A stretch of DNA of 64,000 nt. It comes from a marine gamma proteobacterium HTCC2148. GTDB lineage: Bacteria > Pseudomonadota > Gammaproteobacteria > Pseudomonadales > Halieaceae. The position numbers were made by a program, and so were the translations under genes. Below the pieces are notes generated by a model that did no database searches, had not been told where the DNA came from, and saw only the letters and a program-made list of their open reading frames with translations. The stretch is from contig DS999231.1 of the NCBI GenBank assembly GCA_000156295.1, forward strand, positions 1 to 64,000, given 5' to 3'. Positions 9,803-18,635 of this stretch are shown here, piece after piece (the first letter of the stretch is position 1; every line of letters begins with the position of its first letter).

Positions 9803-9886
9803 ATGCCCGGTTCAACCCCGTCTCGCAAACTCATCCCCATTCTGATTTAATCACTGGCCACCCATACCACGCTGCAGGGTAGAACC

Positions 9887-10363
9887 ATGAGTGACGATAA
9901 GAGCAAAGTTACTGACAAAGCGGGCGAAATAGCAAAGAACATCTGGCTCGCTGGCGTTGGCGCTTACGGCAGGGCCGTAGACGAAGCGCAAACTAATTTA
10001 AAGAAAGCCACCCCAACACCTCCCAAACTTTTCCGTGACCTTGTCAAAGCAGGCTCTGCCCTCGAAGAAGAGGCTACCGGTGCAAGAGATGCAGCACTTA
10101 GTTCGGTTGAGGAGCGTATTTCCCAAGTGCGAGAGAACTTCCACATGCAGCGACTTGCGCGCATCGAGGACCTGGAAGGACTCCACAGTAAAGTTGACAA
10201 GCTGACTCGCAAAGTCGATGCACTTACCCGGCTAATGAAAGAACAGCAAGCTGTCAGCAAACCGGCAGTAAAAAAGAAGCCGGCCGCAAAGAAAAAAACC
10301 GCCGCTCGAACAGCCCCCCGAAAAAAAGCCGCTGCAAAAGCAAGCACCAAATCCGGCAAGTAG
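9887..10363 (+). CDS. PHA granule-associated protein (PhaI/PhaF phasin family)
   Basis: A 158-aa protein with the PhaF/PhaI opening AGEIAKNIWLAGVGAYGRAVDEA, a predicted long coiled coil (RLARIEDLEGLHSKVDKLTRKVDALTRLM, residues about 85-120) and a basic Lys/Ala-rich tail (VKKKPAAKKKTAARTAP). This is the normal PhaF order, with phasin domain first and DNA-binding tail last. It likely ties PHA granules to the nucleoid. AGGG lies upstream of the ATG. The PhaD-like regulator follows 18 nt downstream, probably in the same transcript. Confidence 0.85.
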   Translation: MSDDKSKVTDKAGEIAKNIWLAGVGAYGRAVDEAQTNLKKATPTPPKLFRDLVKAGSALEEEATGARDAALSSVEERISQVRENFHMQRLARIEDLEGLHSKVDKLTRKVDALTRLMKEQQAVSKPAVKKKPAAKKKTAARTAPRKKAAAKASTKSGK

Positions 10364-10381
10364 AAGGTCTAACCAAGCTTA

Positions 10382-11035
10382 ATGAAAACCCGGGATCGCA
10401 TTCTCCATACCAGCCTGCAGCTGTTTAATGAAGAGGGTGAAGAGCAGACCACGACCGTTGATATTGCCAATGAAATGGACATCAGCCCGGGCAATCTTTA
10501 TTACCACTTCAAAGGCAAAGACCAGATTATTGCTGAGATTTTTCATCAATACGAAGTCGCCCTGTCAGGCACTTTGACAGCACCGATTGAGCGCCCCCTC
10601 AGTTCCCCCGGAAACGTGGAGGAGAACTGGTACTATCTCTACGTCGTTCTGGAAGAGATGTATCAATACCGTTTCTTTTATCACAACCTCGACAATATCC
10701 TGCAGCGATACCCGGAAATTCGCCGTCATTTCAAACGTTTAATCCAGCTCAAGCGCGCCACGCTTTATGCCATTTGCCAGACATTGATACAGCAATCGGT
10801 GATAGACACCGGCGAACAGCAGTTGCTGGGACTGGTAGACAACATGACCCTGAATCTTACTTTCTGGCTGAGCTATGACCAACTGCTGCACGACCAGCGT
10901 GACCCATCTGTGTCTATCCACCAGGGCGTACTTCAACTGCTGACCATGGTCGCCCCTTATCTGGGCGATGATCAATTAAGCTTCTACCGCGATTGCGAAG
11001 CAATTTATGCCAGCATGCTCGAGGAAGCAGGCTAA
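10382..11035 (+). CDS. phaD: TetR family regulator, PhaD-like
   Basis: A 217-aa regulator. Its N-terminal HTH begins MKTRDRILHTSLQLFNEEGE and contains ISPGNLYYHFKGKDQI, very close to what I recall of Pseudomonas PhaD. PhaD activates phaI/phaF in Pseudomonas, and the gene here sits directly behind a phaI/phaF-type gene, so control of granule proteins is the likely role. The ligand is expected to be a CoA intermediate (known for PhaD, not visible here). It overlaps the convergent methyltransferase gene by 4 nt. Confidence 0.8.
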   Translation: MKTRDRILHTSLQLFNEEGEEQTTTVDIANEMDISPGNLYYHFKGKDQIIAEIFHQYEVALSGTLTAPIERPLSSPGNVEENWYYLYVVLEEMYQYRFFYHNLDNILQRYPEIRRHFKRLIQLKRATLYAICQTLIQQSVIDTGEQQLLGLVDNMTLNLTFWLSYDQLLHDQRDPSVSIHQGVLQLLTMVAPYLGDDQLSFYRDCEAIYASMLEEAG

Positions 11036-11676
11036 GGCTTTCTCAATAGCATGACATCGGCACCGAATCTCTCCAGTTCAGCGTCATTGAGTTCTGCCCA
11101 CCAACGCCACGTCTGCTCACTAAAAAAACAAACATGGGTCAAATCATTTTTATAGTGCCAACCGGCAAAGGCCTGCACATCCAACACCAATTTGGTCATG
11201 ATCCCGAGATAACCGCCGGGCTCGAGTCGCTGCCAAAGTGCAGCCAGCTCACTGCCGGGCCTATGCAGATGCTCAACCACTTCAGTGGCGGTAATAAACT
11301 GGTATGACTTCTCAAGCACTGCCTCTTTCGGGTAAAAAAATACGTCGTACAACTGCATTTGGCAGCCCGCCTCCGTCAGCATAGTCGCCAGAGCGGGACC
11401 CGGGCCGCAGCCAAAATCCAGACCCCTGGCACCCTCGGGTATCCGCTCAAGCAAAGGCGTTGTCAAACGGGACAAAAAGCCCCTGTAGCCCTCGTCATAA
11501 ACCTCGTTCTGATGCAGGTCATACTCTGCCTTTTCTTCTGCAGGCGGCAGGTAATCCTTGGGCGTGACAAACACCAATGCACACTGGCAGCAGCGCAGAT
11601 ACTCCCTGCGAGCGTCTCGGTAAAACGGATCTATTTGTCGGTGATCGCAAAGAGGACAGTGCAATGAGCCGTTCAT
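11032..11676 (-). CDS. Class I SAM-dependent methyltransferase with N-terminal zinc ribbon
   Basis: A 214-aa protein. CPLCDH (residues 7-12) and CCQCAL (29-34) form a four-cysteine knuckle. Residues about 80-200 are a Methyltransf_23 domain with SAM motif GLDFGCGPGPALATML and post-motif ATEVVEHLHRPG. Proteins of this layout methylate small molecules or sugars, and the substrate here is unknown. It has its own start divergent from the peroxiredoxin and ends tail-to-tail with the PhaD-like gene. Confidence 0.82.
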   Translation of the reverse strand: MNGSLHCPLCDHRQIDPFYRDARREYLRCCQCALVFVTPKDYLPPAEEKAEYDLHQNEVYDEGYRGFLSRLTTPLLERIPEGARGLDFGCGPGPALATMLTEAGCQMQLYDVFFYPKEAVLEKSYQFITATEVVEHLHRPGSELAALWQRLEPGGYLGIMTKLVLDVQAFAGWHYKNDLTHVCFFSEQTWRWWAELNDAELERFGADVMLLRKP

Positions 11677-11724
11677 CTGCTATATTCCGTGTTCAATTTC
11701 AAACTCAAACATGAGGATAGTCTA

Positions 11725-12204
11725 ATGACCATACAGGTTGGTGATTCAATTCCACAATCTACGCTTAAAAATATGAGCGCTGAGGGCCCACAGGATCTCG
11801 CTACTGCCGACATTTTCGCCGGTAAAAAAGTACTGCTTTTCGCTGTTCCCGGTGCCTTTACACCCGGCTGCTCCATCACTCACATGCCCGGCTATGTGGT
11901 CAATGCTGACAAGATCAAAGCGGCTGGTGTAGACACCATCGCCTGTATGTCGGTGAACGACGTTTTTGTCATGGGTGCCTGGGGCCAGGCCCAAAACGCT
12001 GAAGAAATTCTGATGCTGGCTGACGGCATGGGTGAATTCACCGCAGCACTCGGTCTGGAATTGGACGGCAGCGCTTTCGGACTCGGTACACGCTCACAGC
12101 GCTTCGCCCTGATCGCCGAAGATGGCGTCATCAAACACCTGAACGTTGAGCCTGGAGCCGGGGTAGACGTCAGCTCCGCCGAAACAATGATGGCCCTGCT
12201 TTAA
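11725..12204 (+). CDS. Peroxiredoxin, Prx5 type
   Basis: A 159-aa thiol peroxidase. The peroxidatic cysteine is in VPGAFTPGCSITHMPGY (about residue 49), the Prx5 signature P-x-x-F-T-P-x-C-S-x-x-H. It reduces hydrogen and organic peroxides in the cytoplasm using glutathione/glutaredoxin or thioredoxin. The ATG at 11725 has GAGGATAG upstream; the earlier frame start at 11689 has none. No fused glutaredoxin domain. Confidence 0.93.
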   Translation: MTIQVGDSIPQSTLKNMSAEGPQDLATADIFAGKKVLLFAVPGAFTPGCSITHMPGYVVNADKIKAAGVDTIACMSVNDVFVMGAWGQAQNAEEILMLADGMGEFTAALGLELDGSAFGLGTRSQRFALIAEDGVIKHLNVEPGAGVDVSSAETMMALL

Positions 12205-12205
12205 G

Positions 12206-12739
12206 CTATTTTACCGCGGGGACGGTTTCCACCGTTCCCGCCAATCGTTTTCTGTCTGCATCCGTTGCCGGATTCCCGGTCTCGTAGAAGTATTTCATCC
12301 CCGCCGCTATCTGAAGCAATTGCTTGCGCATAACTGGCAACATCATCGAGCGACCCAGAAACTTTCCAATCCCGCCCCAGGGCATAGCGAAACGCAGGGT
12401 CAATTCAATACGCGTTTGCTCCAGAGACTGCTCACTGAGCAGGTAATCAAACTCCGCCAACTGGAAGGGTGGCATCGGTTGCGCACCCTTGTGGAGTTTA
12501 ATGGTGAACCCCTGCCCCTCGTTCCATTGAACAATGGTCTCCTCAATATATTTGCTGCCAGTGTATACATGTCGATGAGCACCTAAACCTGACCTCACTG
12601 TTGATACAATTTTGGTGCGAGTCAGCTTGGGCACGTAGTTATGCGCCAGAGAGAAGTCCTGCAGCTTCTCCCATGCTTGGCCCACCGGCACATCCACCAG
12701 CACAGACACCGAAGCTTGCTGGGTGTTGAGGTCATTCAT
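12206..12739 (-). CDS. SRPBCC family protein
   Basis: A 177-aa START/Bet v1-like fold: VSVLVDVPVGQAWEKLQDFSLAHNYVPKL at the N-terminus, a beta-rich core with YIEETIVQWNEG, and a C-terminal helix MRKQLLQIAAGMKYFYETG. Such proteins bind hydrophobic ligands, and the ligand cannot be assigned. It overlaps the upstream pqiA-like gene by 8 nt, so the two are coupled. Confidence 0.75.
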   Translation of the reverse strand: MNDLNTQQASVSVLVDVPVGQAWEKLQDFSLAHNYVPKLTRTKIVSTVRSGLGAHRHVYTGSKYIEETIVQWNEGQGFTIKLHKGAQPMPPFQLAEFDYLLSEQSLEQTRIELTLRFAMPWGGIGKFLGRSMMLPVMRKQLLQIAAGMKYFYETGNPATDADRKRLAGTVETVPAVK

Positions 12740-13349
12740 CGCCCGATTCCACCATCAAACTTCCCGCCGCAATAGAAAAAACGCAGTAGGCCAGAAAATA
12801 GTAGAAACCCACTTCCAGCTCCGAACTCATGGTCAGCATGTCACCCATTTGCCCGGATGCACTGCCCGCCATGTAGGCGACCAACATAGCCATGACAAAC
12901 ACATCTGCCATCGACCATTTACTGAGCCTGGCATTGAGCCACCACAAGGGCGCACGCCACTGTGACTTGGGCAAGACTAAAGCAGTTGCCTGCAAGCACA
13001 ACTTCAACAAGGGGATAATCACACTAAAAAATACGATCAGGAATGCCACCGGCAAATTCCCGGTAGTGGCAAGTTCATTAACCGTTCCCCAAATGGAACG
13101 GGTGGTTTGATAGGCGGTAATCTGGCCCTCCATCTGATCAAAGCCCAAAAAGCTGGAGAACATGGAGAGCATCTGTCGAGTCTGGGGGTCTGCGTCCTCA
13201 CCAGCGACCATGTCGATACCTAACTCAGCCACCATAGATTTTTCCAGGGTACCCGTCAGCGTCATCACTGGCTGGGTAACCCCCGGATAAAGTAAAGCGA
13301 CCGACACTACAATCAGCAGTAAGACCAGCAGGCGACGTTGCATCGACAT
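12732..13349 (-). CDS. Paraquat-inducible protein A family membrane protein
   Basis: A 205-aa inner-membrane protein with four predicted transmembrane helices: residues 7-24, LPVAFLIVFFSVIIPLLKLC, MADVFVMAMLVAYMAG and FYYFLAYCVFSIAAG. The motif LSKWSMADVFVMAMLVAY is diagnostic of PqiA domains. There is a single domain, about half the length of E. coli PqiA, and no PqiB/MCE partner is adjacent. The ATG at 13349 has GAGG 9 nt upstream; the TTG at 13364 is less likely. Confidence 0.85.
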   Translation of the reverse strand: MSMQRRLLVLLLIVVSVALLYPGVTQPVMTLTGTLEKSMVAELGIDMVAGEDADPQTRQMLSMFSSFLGFDQMEGQITAYQTTRSIWGTVNELATTGNLPVAFLIVFFSVIIPLLKLCLQATALVLPKSQWRAPLWWLNARLSKWSMADVFVMAMLVAYMAGSASGQMGDMLTMSSELEVGFYYFLAYCVFSIAAGSLMVESGDE

Positions 13350-13395
13350 GACATTTTTCCTCAATTAAAGGGCTGAATCATACCCCAACCCGGAC

Positions 13396-14766
13396 TCAGG
13401 TGAGCTGCAGGTAACAGACCAGGGTAATAATGGCTGCTCCCAGAAAATTCAACGCAACGCCCTCCCTGGCCATACGAGCAACACTGAACATACCGCTGCC
13501 ATAGACCACCGAGTTAGGCGCGGTAGCCACCGGCAACATAAAAGCGCAACTGGCGCTCATGGCCGCAGGCACCATCAGTACTTCCGGGGCAATACCGGCA
13601 GTCAGAGCGGCCGCAGCCAGCACCGGCATCAACAGCGAGGTGCTGGCCGTGTTCGAGGTCGTTTCTGTCATAAAAGTAACTATCAGAGCGATAAGCAATA
13701 TCAGCAGGTAGATAGGCAAACTGGCGAGGGTGCCAAACATCCCCCCCAACAACTCGCTCAGGCCTGAGCTGACAAAACCTTTTGCCAGGCAAATACCGCC
13801 TCCAAACAGCAGTAATACGCCCCAGGGAATAGTGACCGCCCGCTCCCAACTGAGCAAACGTTCGCCTTTCCCATTTGGCAGTAGAAACATCAGCACCACC
13901 GCCAGCAAAGCCACCGAGGCATCGTTAGCCTGTGGCAGGTTTAGCAAGGTTTTCCAGCCTCCGAAAGGTTCACTGCGGGTAATCCAGGCCAAAGCCGTGA
14001 GACCGAACACCAGCATCACTCGCTTCTCTTCCGTACGCCAGGCGCCGACTTCCGGCAAAGTCACTGCAATATCGCCACGAATATTTCGAGTCAGGATGAA
14101 CGCCATTGCCGGCACCATGAGCACCACCACTGGCAGAGCCCAACCCATCCAGGTGGTGAAACTAATCGTCCGCCCCGTCGTTTCCTCAAAGACCTGCATA
14201 AAAATCAAATTGGGCGGGGTGCCAATGGGAGTGCCCAAGCCACCCACACTGGCCGCATACGCCACGCCCAGCAATAGCGGCGCCGCCAGCTTCTGTTTGT
14301 CTGGAGAAGCCTCCAGTACCGCCAACACCACCGGCAGTAACATCAGCGTCGTGGCCGTATTGGAGATCCACATACTGAGCACCGCTGCGGCAACCATAAA
14401 CCCCATGACCAGGCGCAGGCCATTGTGCGCGCCGAACAGATTGACCATGCCAATAGCTATGCGTCGATGTGCGCCTGAATGTTCCATTGCCTGTGACAAT
14501 AAAAACCCACCAAGCAGCAGTAGAATGAGTGGTGAACCGTAAGCCTGACCCACTTCAGCGGGGGTAATCACCCCCAGTAGCGGCAGCACTGCCAACGGTA
14601 ACAGGGAGGTCACCGGAATCGGTATAGGCTCAAGCACCCACCAAACCACGCACAGTACAGCGACAAATCCCACCACGGCGATATCACCGCCATGTCCGGC
14701 TTGGCTGAGCCCATAGGCGGCCGCAGATGCCAGCCCCAGGCCCGCCCAAATTGCCCAGTCACGCAT
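13396..14766 (-). CDS. SLC13/DASS family sodium-coupled anion transporter
   Basis: A 456-aa protein with about 11-12 hydrophobic helices. Family motifs: PIPVTSLLPLAVLPLLG, the first SNT motif in MWISNTATTLMLLPVVLAV, GTPIGTPPNLIF, and the second SNT-type motif in TETTSNTASTSLLMPVLAA. These bind Na+ and a dicarboxylate (or sulfate or citrate), so it likely imports C4-dicarboxylates, matching the pckA-based gluconeogenic lifestyle (inference). The ATG at 14766 has GAGGG 9 nt upstream. Confidence 0.9.
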   Translation of the reverse strand: MRDWAIWAGLGLASAAAYGLSQAGHGGDIAVVGFVAVLCVVWWVLEPIPIPVTSLLPLAVLPLLGVITPAEVGQAYGSPLILLLLGGFLLSQAMEHSGAHRRIAIGMVNLFGAHNGLRLVMGFMVAAAVLSMWISNTATTLMLLPVVLAVLEASPDKQKLAAPLLLGVAYAASVGGLGTPIGTPPNLIFMQVFEETTGRTISFTTWMGWALPVVVLMVPAMAFILTRNIRGDIAVTLPEVGAWRTEEKRVMLVFGLTALAWITRSEPFGGWKTLLNLPQANDASVALLAVVLMFLLPNGKGERLLSWERAVTIPWGVLLLFGGGICLAKGFVSSGLSELLGGMFGTLASLPIYLLILLIALIVTFMTETTSNTASTSLLMPVLAAAALTAGIAPEVLMVPAAMSASCAFMLPVATAPNSVVYGSGMFSVARMAREGVALNFLGAAIITLVCYLQLT

Positions 14767-14982
14767 CCGAACCAGCCCTCGGAAACATGTTCCCTAACTC
14801 ACCGACAATGAGCTCTGCTAGCGACGTTTTCATTGTACGTACCCAGTTAATCGTTTTTTCCATCCCATTGAACCGATCTACTCGCCCTGCCCCGGGCAGT
14901 GATAGAGAATCCTGTCCCATGACCCTCTTCCTGTAAAGCCCCACCGCTAGCTTTGGCAGACATCAACGAATACACTGGCGCC

Positions 14983-15993
14983 ATGAAAAGCACCCTCCCT
15001 AACACGTTAATCGACCAGTTCCAGCGGCGCGTCACCTACTTACGCCTGTCGGTCACCGACCGTTGTGACTTCCGCTGTGTTTACTGCATGGCCGAGGATA
15101 TGGAATTCGTGCCCAAGGCGGAGGTACTTTCCCTGGAGGAGCTCTACCAGGTAGCCCGAGCATTCACTGAGTTGGGCGTGGGCAAAATACGCCTCACCGG
15201 AGGAGAACCACTGATTCGCAACAACGTCATGTCGCTCATTAAGCGCATGGGGGAATTACCGGGACTGGATCAGCTGGCGATAACCACCAATGGCTCCCAG
15301 CTGCAGCGTCTGGCACCTGAGCTGAAAGCGAGCGGTGTGCAGAGGGTCAACATCAGCCTGGATAGCCTGAATCCGCGAAAATTCCGCCACCTGACCCGGC
15401 ACGGCAACCTGGACCAGGTCATTGCAGGCATTGATGCTGCGGTGGCAGCAGGATTCAAAGGCATTAAGATCAACGCGGTAGTTTTAAAGGGTCGCAATGA
15501 AGGCGAAGTCGTCGAATTGGTAAAGTTTGCCCGCCAACGGGAAATCGACATCGCATTCATCGAGGAAATGCCCCTGGGGCTGATCGATGATCATGACCGG
15601 GTCCTCACCTTTTGCAGTAGCGAAGAGTTACAAGACATTATCGCTGCCAGTTTCCCATTGCACCCTGAAGGTGATCCTCAAGGCTTCAGCGGCCCCGCCC
15701 GCTTTTACAGCATGACTGACAGTGCCTCCCGGGTCGGTTTCATCTCACCCCACAGCAATAACTTCTGTCATCTTTGCAATAGAGTGCGGGTCACGGTGGA
15801 AGGACGCCTGTTACTGTGCCTTGGCAATGAGCACTCCATCGATCTGCGGGAAATCTTGCGCGGGGACGACTACAGCCTGGAAAAACTCAAATGGGCCATT
15901 GTTAATGCGATGGATATCAAACCCGAGCGCCACTACTTCGACAACAGTGAAGCCCCACAAATTGTTCGCTTTATGAACATGACGGGTGGCTAG
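14983..15993 (+). CDS. moaA: GTP 3',8-cyclase MoaA (molybdenum cofactor synthesis)
   Basis: A 336-aa radical SAM enzyme. The N-terminal cluster is CDFRCVYC in TDRCDFRCVYCMAEDM; the C-terminal cluster cysteines are in NFCHLCNRVRVTVEGRLLLCLG; it ends in the Gly-Gly tail (MTGG). It makes 3',8-cH2GTP, the first step to Moco, which the NapA nitrate reductase encoded 41 kb away needs. The ATG at 14983 is chosen over a TTG at 14953. No Moco riboswitch was recognised in the 216-nt upstream gap. Confidence 0.95.
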   Translation: MKSTLPNTLIDQFQRRVTYLRLSVTDRCDFRCVYCMAEDMEFVPKAEVLSLEELYQVARAFTELGVGKIRLTGGEPLIRNNVMSLIKRMGELPGLDQLAITTNGSQLQRLAPELKASGVQRVNISLDSLNPRKFRHLTRHGNLDQVIAGIDAAVAAGFKGIKINAVVLKGRNEGEVVELVKFARQREIDIAFIEEMPLGLIDDHDRVLTFCSSEELQDIIAASFPLHPEGDPQGFSGPARFYSMTDSASRVGFISPHSNNFCHLCNRVRVTVEGRLLLCLGNEHSIDLREILRGDDYSLEKLKWAIVNAMDIKPERHYFDNSEAPQIVRFMNMTGG

Positions 15994-16052
15994 TACCCGT
16001 CACCCGATCACTGGCGTACAATGTCGGCCAGCCAAAAAGGAACCGACCCAAC

Positions 16053-16994
16053 GTGCACAATCAGGATTTCCCCCAACTCGCCTCAGTCGAGAGCATCAAA
16101 GAAGGCTTTGAATCCTTCGGCTATATTTGCTCAGACAAGATCGCCACTGCGGTCTTTCTCGCCTTCCAGTTGCGCAAGCCCATACTGGTGGAGGGTCCAC
16201 CAGGCGTCGGTAAAACAGAACTGGCCAAAACCACATCACAACTACTCGAAACACCGCTGATTCGGCTCCAGTGTTATGAGGGGCTGGATGAGGCAAAAGC
16301 ACTGTACGAATGGAAGTACGGTAAGCAGCTGCTTTACACCCAGGTGCTCAAGGAAAAGCTGGGTGACCTGTTGCAAGGCACCCACGATCTTGCTGAATCA
16401 GTGGAAAGACTGCATCAATTTGGCGACATCTTTTACTCTGAGGAATTTCTCGAGCCGCGGCCACTGCTCAAAGCCATGCAACAAGAGCGTGGGGCCATTC
16501 TGCTGATCGATGAGGTAGATAAGTCCGACTACGAATTTGAATCACTACTGCTGGAAATACTCTCGGACTACCAGATTTCCATACCCGAAATTGGCACTGT
16601 AAAAGCGCGCACCACGCCCATGGTATTCCTCACCAGCAACAATACTCGGGACCTTTCCGATGCGCTCAAGCGCCGCTGCCTGCATCTGTATATTCCATTT
16701 CCCACCGTGGAACTGGAGGAGAGGATTATACGTAGCAGAGTGCCCGACGTAGATGAAAAACTGCGCCACCAGCTAGTGGAGTTTGTTCACTCCCTGCGTC
16801 AAATGGATTTAAAAAAGATACCGGCGATTTCTGAAACGATCGACTGGGCTCGAAGTCTCCTCCTGCTACATGCAGACAAATTGGACGAGGAGCTAGTGCG
16901 CAGCACACTCAACGTGCTACTCAAGTTCGAGGATGATATCGACGCCACAGATAGCGAGCTGCGCCAGCTGATTCGCGATACCACCAGGGATTAA
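16053..16994 (+). CDS. MoxR family AAA+ ATPase
   Basis: A 313-aa AAA+ ATPase: Walker A GPPGVGKTELAKT near residue 48, Walker B AILLIDEVDKSD, sensor-1 VFLTSNNTRDLSDALKRRCLHLY. MoxR proteins act as chaperone-like ATPases for metal-cofactor enzymes together with a VWA partner, and that partner is encoded 2 nt downstream. The start is GTG. Confidence 0.92.
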   Translation: MHNQDFPQLASVESIKEGFESFGYICSDKIATAVFLAFQLRKPILVEGPPGVGKTELAKTTSQLLETPLIRLQCYEGLDEAKALYEWKYGKQLLYTQVLKEKLGDLLQGTHDLAESVERLHQFGDIFYSEEFLEPRPLLKAMQQERGAILLIDEVDKSDYEFESLLLEILSDYQISIPEIGTVKARTTPMVFLTSNNTRDLSDALKRRCLHLYIPFPTVELEERIIRSRVPDVDEKLRHQLVEFVHSLRQMDLKKIPAISETIDWARSLLLLHADKLDEELVRSTLNVLLKFEDDIDATDSELRQLIRDTTRD

Positions 16995-16996
16995 AG

Positions 16997-18427
16997 ATGC
17001 CGGACAGCCTGGTCAGTTTCATCCAGGTCCTGCGCACTCACGATGTGCGTATCTCGCCTGCTGAGACTCTGGATGCGATGCATGTCGCTACTACCCTGGG
17101 TTACAGCGATCGCACTTTGCTGCGGGATGGCCTGGGCATGACCCTGGCCAAGACACCAGAAGAAGAAGCAATCTTCCTACAATGCTTTGATCGATTTTTT
17201 GATCGTCAACTCGCAGATTTCTCCGAAGAGCAACAGCCAGACGAACAGTCCGCGGTCGAGGACAATGAAACCGATACTGCCAGCACTCCCGATCAAGATA
17301 GCAGCGAATCAGACACCACGAGTGAATCATCACCGCTGGAAGAGGCCGCCCAGAGCGATCCCTCACTGGAAGAGCTAATGCAATCCGAGCTGATGCAGGC
17401 ACTGATGAATAACGATCGCAACGCTCTCAGCTTGGCCATGACCAAAGCGGGAGAAGCGGCCGGCCTGCAACAGATTCAGATGTTCACCCAGAAGGGACAG
17501 TTCACCAGGAAAATTCTGGATGCGATGGGTGAAGAACAGATCCGCAAGTCTGTCATCGAGTTGGAGCGCGCCGACAGTCCCGCTCTATCCGAGCTTCAGC
17601 GCTATCGAGACATATTGCGAGAACAAGTCAGAGATCACGTAGAGAGCCAGTACCTGCTGCACGCCCAGGGGAAGACCCAGCAGTTCATGGAAGACGTGCT
17701 CAGTAAAACCCGGCTCAGTAATATCGAACATACCTATCTGCATCGGGTACACGACCTGGTGCGTAAAATGGCCAAAAAGCTGGCGGCCCGGCACTCCCAC
17801 AAACGCCGCGAATACCGGCGTGGTCAATTAAACATGCCTCGCACCATGCGTGCCGGAATCACCAACGATGGGCTGATGTTCGATGTTCACTGGCGCAGGA
17901 CCCGAAAGGAGAAACCACAGATACTCGCCGTTTGTGATGTCAGTGGTTCGGTCGCAGCCTACGCCAAGTTTTTACTACTGTTTCTTTACAGCCTGCAGGA
18001 CGTTCTGCCCCGCGTGCGCAGCTTCGCTTTTTCCAGCAACCTGGGGGAGGTAAGCGAACTTTTCGAGCAGTACCCCGTGGAAAAAGCGATTGAGCTGGTG
18101 AACTGGAAATACGGCGGAGCCACAGATTATGGTACTGCCCTGACGGATTTTGCCAACCTGGCACTGGATGATATCAACAGCAACACCACGGTTATCATCC
18201 TCGGCGATGCTCGCAACAATAAGGGCGATCCAAAACTGGAGATCATGCAGAGTATTTACCAGCGCTCGCGCCAGGTCATCTGGCTTAACCCTGAGTCGCG
18301 CCGCGCCTGGGCCACAGGCGACTCGGAAATGCAACGCTATCAAAGCGCCTGTCATTTTGCAGCTGAATGCAATAATCTAAAGCAGTTGGAACGCATCATA
18401 GACCAGCTCCTCAAAAGCACCCGATAA
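16997..18427 (+). CDS. VWA domain-containing protein, CoxE-like
   Basis: A 476-aa partner of the preceding MoxR ATPase. Residues about 75-125 are rich in Asp, Glu and Ser and probably disordered. A C-terminal VWA domain carries the MIDAS motif DVSGS in AVCDVSGSVAAYAKF, plus GGATDYGTAL and VIILGDARNN. Known CoxE/MoxR pairs mature CO dehydrogenase or similar metalloenzymes, but no obvious client gene is adjacent. Two nucleotides separate it from the ATPase gene, so it is one operon. Confidence 0.88.
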   Translation: MPDSLVSFIQVLRTHDVRISPAETLDAMHVATTLGYSDRTLLRDGLGMTLAKTPEEEAIFLQCFDRFFDRQLADFSEEQQPDEQSAVEDNETDTASTPDQDSSESDTTSESSPLEEAAQSDPSLEELMQSELMQALMNNDRNALSLAMTKAGEAAGLQQIQMFTQKGQFTRKILDAMGEEQIRKSVIELERADSPALSELQRYRDILREQVRDHVESQYLLHAQGKTQQFMEDVLSKTRLSNIEHTYLHRVHDLVRKMAKKLAARHSHKRREYRRGQLNMPRTMRAGITNDGLMFDVHWRRTRKEKPQILAVCDVSGSVAAYAKFLLLFLYSLQDVLPRVRSFAFSSNLGEVSELFEQYPVEKAIELVNWKYGGATDYGTALTDFANLALDDINSNTTVIILGDARNNKGDPKLEIMQSIYQRSRQVIWLNPESRRAWATGDSEMQRYQSACHFAAECNNLKQLERIIDQLLKSTR

Positions 18428-18431
18428 AACG

Positions 18432-18635
18432 ATGGCCTACTACTGCAACGATTGCAGCTACCTCGGTAAAACAAGTGGTCACGGCGGACAGTGCGCCGCT
18501 TGTGGCTCTTTTAATTTGTCCGCAAGACGTCTGCAGCCCACGGAGAAAAAAGGACCCTCGAAGTGGCATAAGATTGCCCTGGTGAGTTCATGGTCGCTGC
18601 TCTTTGTGTTAATCATCTGGAAACTGATCCACTGA
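18432..18635 (+). CDS. Small zinc-ribbon, single-pass membrane protein
   Basis: A 67-aa protein with CNDC (residues 5-8) and CAAC (21-24) as a four-cysteine zinc ribbon, a basic linker, and one C-terminal helix IALVSSWSLLFVLIIWKLI. It starts 4 nt after the VWA gene and overlaps the next gene by 46 nt, so it belongs to the MoxR-VWA transcript. The function is unknown. Confidence 0.6.
   Translation: MAYYCNDCSYLGKTSGHGGQCAACGSFNLSARRLQPTEKKGPSKWHKIALVSSWSLLFVLIIWKLIH

Noticed and set aside
14759-14944. A 61-codon minus-strand ORF whose stop overlaps the DASS transporter start
   Set aside because: It could be a coupled leader peptide, but there is no recognisable family, no clear ribosome site at its start, and the transporter has its own good Shine-Dalgarno site.
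14767-14982. Moco riboswitch before moaA
   Set aside because: The 216-nt gap does not show the conserved Moco aptamer stems or loops that I can recognise.
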